Assembly (NCBI GenBank): GCA_946800325.1
Contig: OX326961.1
Location: 16,676,215-16,740,214, forward strand
Origin: Luzula sylvatica
Lineage: Eukaryota; Streptophyta; Magnoliopsida; Poales; Juncaceae
DNA: 64,000 nt
Direction of reading: 5' to 3'
Shown: positions 1-12,126 of the stretch, piece by piece
Position numbering within the stretch: position 1 is the first letter of the stretch
Layout of the letters: every line of letters starts with the position of its first letter
Notes under the pieces: generated by a model
What the model was told of the DNA's origin: nothing
Seen by the model: the letters and a program-made list of their open reading frames with translations, nothing else
The model's database searches: none
Program-made: the position numbers and the translations under genes

Positions 1-311
1 ATGATTAGAGAGGACATGTTGATTAAAAGGGTATTTTGGTCATAACAAAAATGATTTTAGTGATTTAATTAAGTTTAATATCTTAGATCATGTTTAATTT
101 GACGGTAAATGAACAGTTTGGACACATTTGAAATTATCAATTTTAAGTGGGTAAAATGCAGGGGCTTTCTGAAAATTTCCTAAAATTAAAATACAAAATT
201 CAACATTGAAGAGTTTGCACATATAAAACTGAAAATTATATCAAATTGACCCTTGGACAAAATTCAAAACAGAAAATAATTATTATTATCGGGGAATTAG
301 GGTTTAATTAC

Positions 312-3300
312 CTGTTTTGTGAGCATAATAACAGGGTGGCCAGCTTTTTGTAGCCTTTCGAACATACTGCATTCATACAAATATTTACTCGCCACGTTTG
401 AAATAACTGTCGCTGGTAATTGCTTCGGATCACCAACCTGTAAAAAAACAAACCGATAAGGTTCGAACTAAAAATACAAGTATAATGAGAAAATAATTAA
501 AAGAGGAATTGAGATAATAACCATAATGCATTTTGTTCCTTTGGATTTGAGGAGTTGGAGCGGGATCAAAGTTGCCGGTTCCAGAGCCTATGTCAAGAAA
601 AAGTTAAAACAAGATATGAGTTAATTTCGTATATACCCTTCTATAGTTCAGAATTAGAATATAAAATTACATACCTGTGCAGCTTCATCAATAACCACCA
701 CATCGAAGAGACAATTCTCAGAAAAATTACCAAATTTGCCATTGGTAGAGGCCGAACAAACATCATACAAATCCCCTCCAGACCCACTAAGCGTAGTCAA
801 CACAATTTGAGCATCCCTTAATATTTGATTCCTAATCCTGGTCTTCATGGATCGATTCTCCTCAGCCATTTTCCTCTCTCTCTCGTGCGCGATATTCAAA
901 TCGCTATTTATTTTCCTCTTTTGGGTATATAAAACATTCAATTTCCCCACAATTGCGTCGTCTGGAATATTATCCGGTTCGATTTTGTTCGAATTTGGTA
1001 CGGTTTCGGTTTCGGTTACGGTTTCGGGCACGTTAGAGTCTAATTTGGCTCTTCTGGATTCGTAATACCGAATATGATCCACCACTTTTTCCAATTTTGC
1101 CCTCAACGAACTGCTAGATTCGAAATCCATCTCTTTTCTCTCTATGTCTTTCAATTTCAAATCCTCGGAAACCTTTTGTTCGACTAATTTATCGATGAAA
1201 TATCGAAGAGAATTTGGATGAATTGTCCTTTGATTCCCGACTCGAACAATAAAAGGTTTATAAAGGTTCCCATCATTTCCCAAAAAGCCCTCGCTCAATC
1301 GATAAACGAGCTCATCGACCGCAGCATTGGACTGTGCGCAAATCAAAACTCGCCCTTTGAGGGGCCTTTCTGCAATGTCCGAAAAAGATGGCTCTTGTCG
1401 TAATTTTGATTCCTTTGCGAGTTGTTTGGCCAACACGAGGTCTTGCCATGCTTTGGTCACTGACGAGGTTTGACTGAGATTTCTTGAGTTTGACTGGGTT
1501 GACCAGTTTGAATTATAAGGGTTTGAAGAGGAAGAAGTTGAGGAATAATTTCTCTGAACGAGTGGAGAAGCAAGCAATGCACTCACTATTGCAACTATTG
1601 TGCGAGTCTTCCCAGTTCCTGCATTAAAAAATATATATGAATAAAATGTCATATATACCCTTTAAAAACTCAAAATTACTAATCTACCCCTCTAAAATTG
1701 CAAAACCCTTCTAAACTCGATATTTATCATGATAATATCAAATATACCCTCCCAAAACAAAAAAAAATATGACAAATTAATTAAAATATATTAAATTACC
1801 TGGAGGACCCTGAATGAGTGATAATTCAACATCTTGGTCATCACGAGGCTTTCCAATCGCGACACTAATAGCCTCTAACTGGCTCTCATTGAAACTAGAA
1901 CACAAACTTTCCCTCAAAGGTCCTTTCAATTGGTCCAATTGGATTTTATTCCTCGGACTAGTGGATCCAATTTTGCGAACTGGCTTTAATATTGTTGGGA
2001 GAATGGGAATATTATTCATTGAAGAGAGGGCTGAGAATTCTCGAACTTGAGTAGTTAAATTGAAAACTCGGTTCAAGTGCCACTTGGACCGTTCTGTAAG
2101 TTTGGCTCTAGTGTAAGTCGAGATAAGGAATCTAATTATAAGGACAATTTGATGGTTTTTGTCCTTCTCTCTACTTTTTACCTGCAAAAAAAAAATCATA
2201 TAATTAGGTTGTAATTATATATAAATTCTTGACTGAAGTCTGCATCAAGATCCGTGCAAGACTTGATAATTGGCAGTCAGCAAAATGTAGCAACCAAGAT
2301 TTATTTGATCTCCAATGTGTGAATCTTGATGCATATAATAGTATACTATACTATATTATAGGAAATTTGCAAAAAAAATACAAATAGTGCATTATGCAAT
2401 TTCGGCATAATGGAGGTGTATTTCTGCAAATTTCCCTACATACTATACTATATTAGGGAAATTTACAGAAAAAAAACTGCACTACGCAAATTTGGCAAAT
2501 GGAAGAGCATTTTCGCAAATTTCCCAGTAATGATATATAGTGTTATGTTATGCATGAAAAAGAGAAATAGTATTACATTTCCGAAGAAGTGTTCAGATTC
2601 AGGAGGACTTTTGAAAGGACTTCTAGTCAGCAAAACAAGGTCATTTTCCATGCAGCCCCCTCTACCTCCAATAATTTCATTTTCGTCAGCCCGAGCACGT
2701 ATTTGCAAAAAATCATCGATTCTCTCCACCGAAACCACACTAAGCTTCCCCATTTCCTCAACCGAGCTCTCCAAAAACGTGCTTTTTAGTTGCGCTTTAA
2801 ATTCCTCCAAAACTAAGGGTTTGAATATCTCCACATAATGGTTTTGGGACTCGAAAATATGAGGCACCATTTTCAAATTCGAATTTCTATCATTTTTGCC
2901 CCCAATAATGGAGAAATAATCCATTTGTAAAATGTCCTTGAACCAATGATCTAATTTAGGTTTCTGAAGGCTTCTCATACCGATTTTCCTATTTCTAGAA
3001 AAGTTATTATTATTATTATTATTTTTGTTTCCACCTGGCATTGGTAACTGGACCACTTGCCTTTTAATTTGTGGTAGAGCAAGAGCTTTCGTCAGAGGAA
3101 GCGGGGGGCGAGAGGCTCTATCCAAAGCAATGTCTAACGGGTCGGGTTCGTTATCTTGTACTATTTGCTTCAGTAGAGATTCCTCCCTTTCGGATGATTT
3201 TGATGAGGAGGGTATTTTCATGGGTTCTGCATCTTGTAATATGGGTTTTTTAGGGGGCTCAATTGTAATATTCGATGGTTTGGTTGGTTGTTTGATCTCT

Positions 3301-6300
3301 TCCAGACGAACGGGTTTGGGTCTGGCTCTGCTCTCAATTTCTTTTCTAAGAAATTGATTTGAGGGGAATTCTTTTAGCGTCTCTTTTTCTCTTCTGACAG
3401 GTACACTGTTAGAGGGCCCCGCTTGAACTGGTGTCTCAATTTCTTCTTCCTCGTCTTCTACTTCATCCTCGTCATCGGAAAGGATAATTACGTTTTTGCC
3501 CCTGGTGGTTGGAATTGTAATTTCGTTTGAACTTGAAGACTTGAAAAGTGGAGGTTTAAGAAAGGGGGTTTGTTCATTTGGCTTTATCGATGGCTCTTGA
3601 AATGGTGCACTTCGAAGATTTGAAGCTTCTTCAATTAATTTCTCCATATTTATAGGAACTGAAAATATTGATAATTAGACATGTTAAAATATGGTAATTT
3701 AGAGTTAAAACACTTAATCAGTATTCAATTAAATCAGTTCAATTAGGGTTTACTGAAACTCTAATTTACAATCTAGAAAAATATATTTCTCTTTTACTGA
3801 CGAATACAATCTAGAAATCAATCTAACTTACTAGCGACCCTTCATATTCCATAAAATCCATCTCACAAAACAGCAAATTTCGACGCGAATTTCACAAATT
3901 TACCAAATAAAACTTCAATTGAAAGGAAAATCATTAAAAAATGCTTCGATTTCGTAAATATTACCACCTAAAGATCAATTGATGGAAATCAATAAAAACA
4001 AACACTTCGATCTAGCAAAAATTTCACAAAATTACTTTAAAAACCATAAAAAAAAACTTCCATCAGAGGAAATCAACACAACGAACTTGTATTTAAACAC
4101 TGAATCGCAAATAAAACAAAAATCCGTACCTTGAGATGCGATCGCTTCCAAGGAGAGAATTCTTCGAACGTCAATTTTGAATTCTCTGAGAATATGGAAC
4201 ACTGTAACTAAACAATGCTTCCAGTGCCTAAATACCACAATTTGAGGAGATTTACCCCACTTGGCCAGGAAAAATACCCAATTTAGGTTTTCAATATTTA
4301 TAAGGGGTTTCCCTAAGGTGGTGTCAGAGAACCCCGTGCCGAGCCTATCCAAAAGCGATGGGAGCATTTCTAGTAATCGAACACTGGTCATCTGTTAAAC
4401 CATTTTAACAAGGATACTTATTAAATGTACAATTAATTATTGGTTTAAGAATGAGGTAATTTTCCATATGTGTCCTTCAAAAACATTGAATTTGCAAACT
4501 AAATAGAGTTGTAACCGTAATTCCAATACTGGAATGATAACCGTTCAATGTACATTGATAATTGAATTGGAACTGTTTTGGAAATTTCAAAAATGTGGGT
4601 TCATATTTTTGTAAATTCAGTTTAATGGTAAAATAGGTTCCAAAAGAAAAGCACTTTGCAATTGTGACTAATTTAAACAATATCCTAAGAACACAGGGAT
4701 TACTTTGCAATTTCGGCATAATGCAGGGTTATTTCTGCAAATTTCCCTTTATAAATTAAATTACGTACAAGAAAAGAAAAATACCTCGCATGGTTTCAAA
4801 TCCATTATGAAATCTCCTTTCTCCAAGCATTTCAAAACAAAAGGCCAACAAATAACCGACAAAAAATAGCTGAATTTCTTCCAAGAATCCATATCAACAA
4901 TACTTGACGAATTAACGGCTTGGCGGGTTAACGGGTTACTAAACCCAGGTTGTTTCAGAAATCCTCCTCCGTCTCCAGTTAAGGATTTAACTGGAGGGGA
5001 CGCACCTATTGGCATGCCTAGTGGTGCTTGGGTTGGGGCAATCACTTCCTTTAGTAGCTTCTTTATTACGAAGAATATATGGTGTAGATTTTGAAAATTC
5101 CCTTCAATTGGATCAACTTGTACCTGTTAAAAAATAAATGTTAATAACTGTAAATAATAATGTATAAAGTAATTGAAGGAATTCATTTATGATTATAAAA
5201 TTTACGAGTTTAAAGGCGTATTTGAGGCCCAAATACATGAAAGAGAGAGAAGACTCGGTGCTGCAAAGGAACTGGAGACCTGCAGTTAAAATTCGGTTTT
5301 TCGAAACGTGTTCTAAGATCGCTCTATCTGCTTGCCTTATACTCTGTTTCATCCAAAATTAAGAAAAAAAATTAGTGTATGAACATTATATATATAATAT
5401 GTTGATATGAAATAATGTGAAATATTTTATTATTACATCATTAGGGTCTATAAGTAACAGGATCAAACTCTCAGCCATTTGTGGCTCCCAATTCCATTGC
5501 TTTTGAAGCTCACGCTTTTCTATTTGCACCACATGATGTATTGAAAATCTATCAAAATGCAAAAAATATGAAATATATTTATTAAATATAAATCTAAAAA
5601 CCTAATAAAAAGTAAGAAAACAAACAATACATAAATATTAAATATTGAATATACCGCTAAAACCTTTTAAAGGCCTGAGTCAAAATTGACCAATTAGAGC
5701 TCGCCACCTCAACGGCATTCTTGGATTCCTTCCCCTCTTCTCCATCATTGGACCCACTTGGGGTCTCCCATTTAAAGCACTTCAAAACATCCCCCAGCAA
5801 TGACATCACCCATTCATCAGCGGATTTGGACATATCAATATTAAACCCGTAACCAGTTACGGAAATTCTAGATAAAGTCCAAAACACGGCCTTCGAAAAC
5901 GAAATAGGAAGATTTAAGGGGTCTACTTGTAACATTGCATGGTACCATAGTAAAGGAATGCACCGCCAATTATTGCATTCTCGCGAAGTTCGTTTCCACT
6001 GCAACTTGAATTCGTCCCAACAAGTTTTCTCGCTATTTTCTCCCTCTAAACTTTTTGAGAAAGGGATTTCGTCTTCTTCTTCTGAGACGGATACGTGCTT
6101 TGAGATTAGTGCGCACGCATCAGAGATTATTATAGAGTTAATTAGGTCAAATGCAGGTTGGCGAAAAGCGATATGTAGACTCGCATCCTTTAATGAATTC
6201 ACTAATGAAGGTCCCCTAATTAGAACAAAATAAAAAGTAAATTTATTAATTTAAAAACATGTAAAAATATAAAAAAAAATATATATTGTTTATATCGTTC

Positions 6301-8418
6301 AATAATTACCACATGTGAGCACAGTCAGAAGGGGGACTAGGTGGATCCATTGTATAGCCTCTATGTACTATTAAGAGAGCAATCTAGATAGAACAAATAA
6401 ATAATAATGACATTGCTAAAAGTATCATTGAAGTTTTATTAAGGAAATTAATTAAATGTGATAAATTAAATAAACATACCTTACAAGCATTGTTATGCAT
6501 AAAAGGACTAAAATTACTACTCCTAGTAACTTGATGAAGAAGAAAATAAAGTATATTTCTCCTTTGTTTCTCATGCTCTCCATCTTGCAATGCTTCTAGT
6601 GACTACATATATTAAAATTATTACAATATAAGTTAGTACCTAGAGTACAGATGGAAAAAAAATGTAGAGAGAGAGACCTGAAGAAAGGGAATAAAAAGGT
6701 CGAAAATATCCTTGTGGCTCTTTTCGTCCTTAGTATGAAAACAATGTCCTAATAAAGTGTTTCTCATAACACTTGGTGATAATGTTGCTCTCAACCAAAG
6801 TTTACTCCCTATAAAAAACAATATAAATAACATAAATACCCTCGAGGGGTTTTTCACAATATTTTGTACCGAATCGTTATTATTTATTACGTACCAAGCA
6901 TTTCGAAACAGGCTTTGAGGCAACTAACAGCATAGGAGAAATCTGAAGTATCATCACTCACATGATTCAATATTATATTCAAAAATACTGGATATTTCTC
7001 CAATATTCCATCTTCAAATGCCGATCCCTCCAAAAACCCTAATCTACAAAACCCAAGAAAAGTTCCCATTTTGAGATCTTGCAGGGGAGTAAGCGTAATT
7101 TAGTACTTTTTTAGGGTTTAAGACTTACATACAATGACTTAATTCCGAGCCAAACATCAGATCTCTTGAGCTGTACTCTCGGTCTTGGAGAATTATTGGT
7201 TGAAGGCAAAACTTCTGTTTCTAAAAATCCAATCCATTTCTTTAATAATGGTTGCAATGGTTCCAAATCACTTGCTTCCCTATCAATATAAAAATATTAT
7301 TTATTATTTACATTTCCATTACCCAAGTTATTGATGTAATATAGTATGAAATTGGTATATACTTTAGTTTGCCCATGCATCTAGAGAGACGAAGGCCAAT
7401 TGCACGAGCTTTGCCTCCATTCAAGAAAAGTAATGCATATACACCCTGCAAAAAATATATTATAATGCAATTTATTATTTTTGAGGGACTTTTGTGAAAA
7501 ATTGCAAATAATCAAGAGAAATTATAATTACTGCATATTGTTGGTCACTAGATAGATTGACTTCATAAGCATCGTCAATGGCCTCTATAAATATCTGAAA
7601 TTCATTGGCCAATGACCTATCATCTAACAATGTAGGATACATTAAAACCTGCAAAATAAAATAACAAATTTTATCAATAAATCATAATAAGTTAATAAAA
7701 ATATAGAAAACTTTGCAATACTATTTGGTACCTCGAACATTAAGCTGACAACTTCTCCACTCTCGCAAATAGGATCATATTTCTTAACCCTAATTCTTGC
7801 ATTAATATCCTTTAAGTGTTCTGTGACTCGTTCTTCATCCAATCTGTGTAGAGTCTCTAGAAGCGGGTCCACAGTGTCAGACTGGTAATCTTCGGTATAA
7901 GCATCTTGAGCCTGGTGGTATTGGCACACGCATTGAGTGCATGAACCAAGTTCATTCGAGATTCTCTTCCAGAGGATTCTGAGAGGAGAAGTTTTGTTGT
8001 CTTTGTCTGAGAAGTAGCCATGGAATGTCTCGAGTAATGGACCCATTATGTCAGGATATCCGCACCATATATGAGTTTCTTTTGGTGCTTTTGTTAAAAA
8101 ATCGAAAGAATCTGAAAACCTGCAATGAACAGGGTACAAATGAATGGATTATTACCATTAACGAATAATTATTCATTCTAATTGGAATGACATTCATATC
8201 CATATCACCACTGATATATCAATTTCAGGTTCAGTAATGGTATTTATAAGAGAAAATAAAAGAGGAATGGAATGGAAATCGGACCAGGCCTCTTTGGCGG
8301 AGAGGAGGCGGCGCTGAACAGAAGGAGAAGGGTCGTCGTTTCCGTCGAGTTCGTCTTCGATGGATCGCCATCGATCCAATAGCTCTCTTTCTCGATCCTT
8401 GGACGATCGCCCCGCCAT
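312..8418 (-). CDS. SEN1/senataxin-like superfamily 1 helicase, N-terminal 1761 codons (partial, continues past left edge)
   Basis: Upf1/Sen1-type RNA-DNA helicases unwind R-loops and act in transcription termination and RNA processing in the nucleus. I read 18 exons with GT-AG introns and consistent phase: 8418-8285, 8119-7732, 7648-7532, 7445-7363, 7279-7133, 7043-6895, 6808-6678, 6602-6480, 6383-6310, 6215-5664, 5548-5437, 5343-5206, 5123-4785, 4391-4130, 3658-2577, 2181-1800, 1618-675, 437-312. The start MAGRSSKDRERELLDRWR and the following CTQCVCQYHQAQ block resemble the plant SEN1 N-terminal domain. Exon 15 is a polar linker with an acidic run (DDEDEVEDEEEEIE). Walker A GPPGTGKT lies near residues 1402-1409 and is split by intron 16. 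Motif Ia is AQSNAAVDELV, motif II is VVVIDEAAQ (about 1715-1718) and motif III is GDPKQLPAT (about 1721-1729). Motifs IV-VI should lie left of the window. No stop or frameshift occurs in the 5283 coding bases seen. The family call is firm; which Arabidopsis paralogue (AT1G16800-like is my recollection) is less sure. Confidence 0.9.
2361..2525. repeat. Two small palindromic MITE-like units in intron 15 of the helicase gene
   Basis: Units at 2361-2436 and 2456-2525 both begin with (GG)GAAATTT(G/A)CA and end with GCAAATTTCCC, so each can fold into a hairpin. The sequence actatactatatta flanks the first unit on both sides, suggesting a target duplication or a tandem copy of unit plus spacer. The last 40 bases of unit one recur at 4704-4747. 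Confidence 0.5.
4704..4747. repeat. Fragment of the same GGGAAATTTGC hairpin family, in intron 13
   Basis: The stretch containing gcaatttcggcataatg and ending tctgcaaatttccc closely matches 2394-2436. It is a partial third copy of the palindromic unit in the helicase introns. No left terminus was identified. Confidence 0.45.
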
Positions 8419-8640
8419 ATTTAGGGTTTAGAGAGAAATGGGAGAAGAGAAGAAGCGGAAGCAATGGATACGACAAACCTGTGAGTGTGGACTGCTGCTG
8501 TAATAGAAAATATACCCTCAGGGGCAACAAAGGCGGGAGTTTGTCAACTGACTTGTGGGTCCCGTTGACAGTGTAATACTTCCGTCGGTCCGAAATAGGC
8601 TCGATTGGCCCGAGGAAATAGGCCCAGCATTTAAGCCTTG
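8419..8640 (-). promoter_or_regulatory. Putative promoter and 5' leader of the SEN1-like gene
   Basis: The region upstream of the start codon at 8418 contains GGCCCA at 8621-8626 (TGGGCC on the gene strand) and a second GGCCC core near 8608. TGGGCY elements (site II) are typical of plant housekeeping and RNA-processing gene promoters. No clear TATA box is seen. The transcription start cannot be placed from sequence alone. Confidence 0.45.
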
Positions 8641-8918
8641 ATAAGTCAATGGGATGACCGACCGAACCAGACGGTGTCAGAAAAAATTATCCGGCTTCTA
8701 AAAAAAATATTTGAATTTTAATGAATTTCAATTAGTACCGTATTTGATTTAACGGGGACGAATCTGAATTTACGAATCCAGGTCATATTTGTATCCGGAC
8801 ATTTTCCGAATTCAAACAAAATTTGTAATGAATGTTCTTTTTATTGAAATCATGAATTTATTTTTTATTTTTTTAATATCCAATAACAATAACTCTATTT
8901 TAATCCATAATAATACAC
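8641..8918. other. AT-rich intergenic DNA, no gene seen
   Basis: No conserved coding frame or RNA gene is recognisable here. The stretch separates the helicase promoter from the first MITE. Confidence 0.5.
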
Positions 8919-9088
8919 GAGTAATAATAGGGACCACGAATTCTTGTCCATGAATTGTCCACACCTGTCACGTGACAGTCAGCGATTGGTTGCATTAAAG
9001 TTGTGCAAAAAATACAACCAATCGCTGACTGCCACGTGACAGGTGTGGACAATTCATGGACACAAATTCGTGGTCCCTATCATTACTC
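8919..9088. mobile_element. 170-bp near-perfect foldback MITE, Mutator-like
   Basis: Two arms of about 77 bp form an almost perfect inverted repeat. The ends read GAGTAATRATAGGGACC on both arms. It is flanked by a 9-bp target-site duplication with one mismatch, ataatacac at 8910-8918 and ataatacat at 9089-9097. A 9-bp duplication with long terminal inverted repeats starting GAG is the Mutator-like pattern. Each arm carries a CACGTG G-box core. There is no coding capacity. Confidence 0.8.
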
Positions 9089-9149
9089 ATAATACATAAC
9101 AAATAATAACTATTTTCATTCATAATTTACTCATATTCTTATTTTGGAT

Positions 9150-9578
9150 CCAAATTGGAATAATTTTGTTGTGTTTATCACGTTCATTTCAATCGTTGAA
9201 TTGTAATATGTGACAAAATTTACAACATTGATTAATCAGATTTTTTATAATTATAATTTATTTGTAACTATTTAACTGATCATTATTTGTACACTATGTT
9301 TTAAGTATTTTTAGAAATTCACATCATCATATAATAATGACTTGTAATATTATTATTGGGTAGGTTAATGTCTAACTAAGTCTATTCAATTATTTATCAT
9401 TTCACATAAGTTTACGTGATCGAATGTGAATATAATGAAAGATGAAATATTTATAAATGAAATACTAATAACTAAATATGTAACATTATAAAACTTGCAA
9501 CATATATTAGTATAAATATTGGCATTCATATTATCATAGTCCAAACATAGTGTTTTCATAATTGTAATTGTATTAATA
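9150..9578. repeat. Dispersed AT-rich repeat, left part of an interrupted copy
   Basis: This stretch, which contains tttatcatttcacataa followed by ttacgtgatcgaatgtgaat, is clearly related in the same order to about 47230-47720. The copy here stops near 9578 and its continuation reappears near 11540, with roughly 2 kb of transposon DNA in between. No protein-coding frame was found. The class is unknown; it could be a non-autonomous element or a relic. Confidence 0.6.
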
Positions 9579-9610
9579 CTAGTACGACGCGCACGGAAAT
9601 TCCGCGCGTC
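9579..9610 (-). mobile_element. Possible Helitron 3' terminus (CTAG plus hairpin)
   Basis: On the minus strand a short GC hairpin (GACGCGC at 9586-9592 pairing with GCGCGTC at 9604-9610) is followed by CTAG at 9579-9582 and a host T. Helitrons end with a hairpin and CTRR and insert between A and T. The hairpin sits only 3 bp from CTAG, closer than usual, and no matching 5' TC end was identified. Confidence 0.35.
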
Positions 9611-9649
9611 CTTTTTACGAAAAATTTCATATTTATTTTCATGTATAGT

Positions 9650-9745
9650 TCTATTATATCTCGAGTGTCTAAAACGAACCTTATAAGATGAAACTAATTA
9701 AATGAATTTATTATTTATTTATTTTTATAAATTAATAAGTTTTAT
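9650..9745. repeat. Direct repeat, left member, flanking the hAT-like element
   Basis: It contains gagtgtctaaaacgaacctt followed by an AT-rich tail and is closely matched at 10437-10530 (gagtgtctgaagcgaacctt). The two copies bracket the 9759-10432 element, so a short tandem duplication predates or accompanied the insertion. Confidence 0.6.
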
Positions 9746-9758
9746 GTTATTATATCAT

Positions 9759-10432
9759 TACGGATGTCAATGGGTGGGATAATACCCGTGTCCGATGAGT
9801 ATCCGACCCGGCCGGATCGGGTAATATCCGATTAAGCCTACCCGCGGATCGGGTATTACCCGATTACAAAATATCCGACATGGGTACGGATAGGATATGG
9901 GTGAGGCCATACCCGACCCGTGGGTAAACCCGACTTTTCTCTCTTAATAGTCGTTTTTTACTTCTTTCCCTCTCTCTTCTACAATCGATTTTTCTCTCTT
10001 AATAGTCGTTTTTTCTAGCCGCTAAGTTTAACATTACTAATTTTGGATATAAGAATATTGTTTTGAGTTTAAGTTTAACATTAGATGAAAAAAAAATGCT
10101 TCTGATGGGATCTTGTGATAAGAATTTTAAGATTTTCATATACTTGCTTCTTGATTTATGATTGATATTTAATAAAATAAATTGCATCGAAATCATTATG
10201 TAAGAAATGTACGATTTTTATTTAAGAAATCAGCAAACAAATTTAAGTTAAGCGTATATTTAAATATGGGTAAAATTTCCCGCGGGTAATCCGAAAACCC
10301 GTGGGTACTAAACGGGGCGGGTAAAAATTACCCGTTTAGCTGGCGGGTCGGGTACGGATATTACCCGATTAAGACGGATAAGGGTATGGGTGATGCTATA
10401 TCCGACCCGAACCCGACCCATTGACATCCCTA
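9759..10432. mobile_element. Non-autonomous hAT-like element, 674 bp
   Basis: Terminal inverted repeats read TASGGATGTCAATGGGT. They are flanked by a perfect 8-bp target duplication TATATCAT at 9751-9758 and 10433-10440. The 8-bp duplication and TAGGGATG-type end are those of the hAT superfamily (Ac/Tam3 relatives). The subterminal regions are dense in CCCGACCC and GGGTAATATCCG motifs, a usual feature of hAT ends. The interior is AT-rich with no transposase frame. Confidence 0.85.
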
Positions 10433-10436
10433 TATA

Positions 10437-10530
10437 TCATGAGTGTCTGAAGCGAACCTTATGGGATAAAATTTATTATATGAATTTGTTATTTATTTAT
10501 TTTTATAAATTATTCATAAGTTTAATCTAA
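10437..10530. repeat. Direct repeat, right member, flanking the hAT-like element
   Basis: This is the partner of 9650-9745. The copies differ by scattered substitutions and small indels. They share the cgaacctta core and the attatttatttatttttata tail. Confidence 0.6.
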
Positions 10531-10665
10531 ATTTTTTAGTTAATAATTGACTTTTCTATGTGATGTGAAATTTTATTGTTTTACTCATAAATTTAATCAA
10601 ATTGTTTTGTATATATTTTAGTAAAAGTTTTAACTATTCTAGAAATGGTGTGCATTGTCTGTAAG

Positions 10666-11257
10666 CTTTGTTCCGATATGATACGGCAATTTTAAAAAAA
10701 TCACTAATACAGATACAAATATATAATTATTATTTGAATATATTTTATTATATATAATTAATAAATAAATAATAAATTAACAATACAAGTATCTTAAAAG
10801 TATCATACATAATTTGAACCACAATACAAGTATCTTAAAAGTATCATACATAATTTCAACCACAATACAAGTATCTTAAATTAAATATCATGACAATAAA
10901 TAAATTCAACCACAATACAAGTATCTTAAAAGTATTGTTAATTTATTCTAGAAGTATCATAGAACTAATCTAGAAGTATCGTAAAAGTATCATACATAAT
11001 TTATTTGAAAATATTATGGGCCAAAATATATAATGGGCAAATGAACATTTATATACTTCCTCGTAAATGGAGTATTTCAGTCGTATCCTGGAAGTATCTC
11101 CAGCCGTATCATGCCGTATTCCCGTCGTATTCGAAAAAAAAAATTAAAATATTCGGATACCCACACGACGTATCCGATACGTGTCCGAGCCGTATCGCAC
11201 CCGTATATGTATCGGAGTATCTTCAGGATATATTTTTGAAGTATCCGCATAACATGG
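10666..11257. mobile_element. hAT-like MITE, 592 bp, GGATAC-rich family (copy 1)
   Basis: The right end, read outward-in, is CCATGTTATGCGGATAC; the left end begins CTTTGTTCCGATATG. The flanking 8-bp duplication TCTGTAAG is perfect (10658-10665 and 11258-11265). The right third is packed with GTATCCG/CGGATAC motifs. The left part holds about four copies of a roughly 40-bp minisatellite with the core caatacaagtatcttaaa. The element at 54488-55034 belongs to the same family in the opposite orientation. No transposase was found. Confidence 0.8.
10775..10990. repeat. Minisatellite inside the hAT-like element
   Basis: About four imperfect units of around 40 bp share the core caatacaagtatctta, followed by agtatcatacataattt. 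Later units are more diverged. The opposite-strand element at 54488-55034 carries only degenerate relatives of this unit. Confidence 0.6.
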
Positions 11258-11539
11258 TCTGTAAGTTATGTTGGTATTGTTTTGATTGTAATCCGTCAAA
11301 CACATCACATTTCATTACGGACCCAAATCTTGAAAAAAACAAATCGGAGATTATTTTTTATAATGTGCCACAATTATGTGTGTTTAAAGTAACAAAAATA
11401 AAAAGAATTACCAGTAAATATATTAACACTCATAACATAAATTATATCAACAACTGTAATGAGAAGAGAGAGGTTGGTGTGTCTGTTTGAGATAGTGGTG
11501 ACGTGTCATCTTGACACGAGCCCTTCAAAATTAGTACTA

Positions 11540-11840
11540 AGGTATAATAATTATGTAAGAAAATGCATGTTTATATAGTAAAAAAATTAAGTATTTTATT
11601 TACATAATAGAATATAAGTATTATTATTTGTTTTTAAAAATTATGAATATAAGAAACTCATATTATATTATACTAAGTTTATTATATTTGTGTTTTTAAT
11701 CAAACAAATTTATATAATTTTTTTTTTTAATTTATAGAAATAAAAAAATAATTTATCCATCTAACTAGCTTCTTAAATTTATAAACACCTATTAAATAAT
11801 TTATAGTTATGTTTACGCTCAATTAATTTTGACATTATTT
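11540..11840. repeat. Dispersed AT-rich repeat, right part of the interrupted copy
   Basis: The segment beginning attatgtaagaaaat and ending near cttcttaaatttataaacac corresponds to 47735-47985. Together with 9150-9578 it gives the outline of the copy that lies uninterrupted at about 47.2-48.0 kb. No coding frame was seen. Confidence 0.55.
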
Positions 11841-11941
11841 ATTAATTTACTTTCATTATTAAGTTTACTTTTCATTGCATTTTGACTCGATAAAAAATAT
11901 TAGTACTATGTAATTAATTATGTGTTACTATATATTATTAT

Positions 11942-12126
11942 CAATGTTTTAAATTGCGATATAACGGTCCATTGCGCTTGGAATGTAATTTACATAGGAT
12001 CAACGATATTGCACGATATTAAAGTGATATTGTGGCGCTATTTAGTAGGTTGCGGTATTGCGTTTTCTAAATATTTATTGCGATTTGCGCTATGGCGGCG
12101 CAATTGCGCCGCAATTTAAATTGCTG
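11942..12126. mobile_element. 185-bp hAT-like MITE
   Basis: The ends are related inverted repeats (CAATGTTTTAAATTGCG on the left, CAGCAATTTAAATTGCGGC on the right read inward). They are flanked by a perfect 8-bp duplication ATTATTAT (11934-11941 and 12127-12134). The interior is rich in TTGCG/GCGCAA motifs. The AT-rich duplication is low complexity, so the terminal repeats carry most of the weight. Confidence 0.7.
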
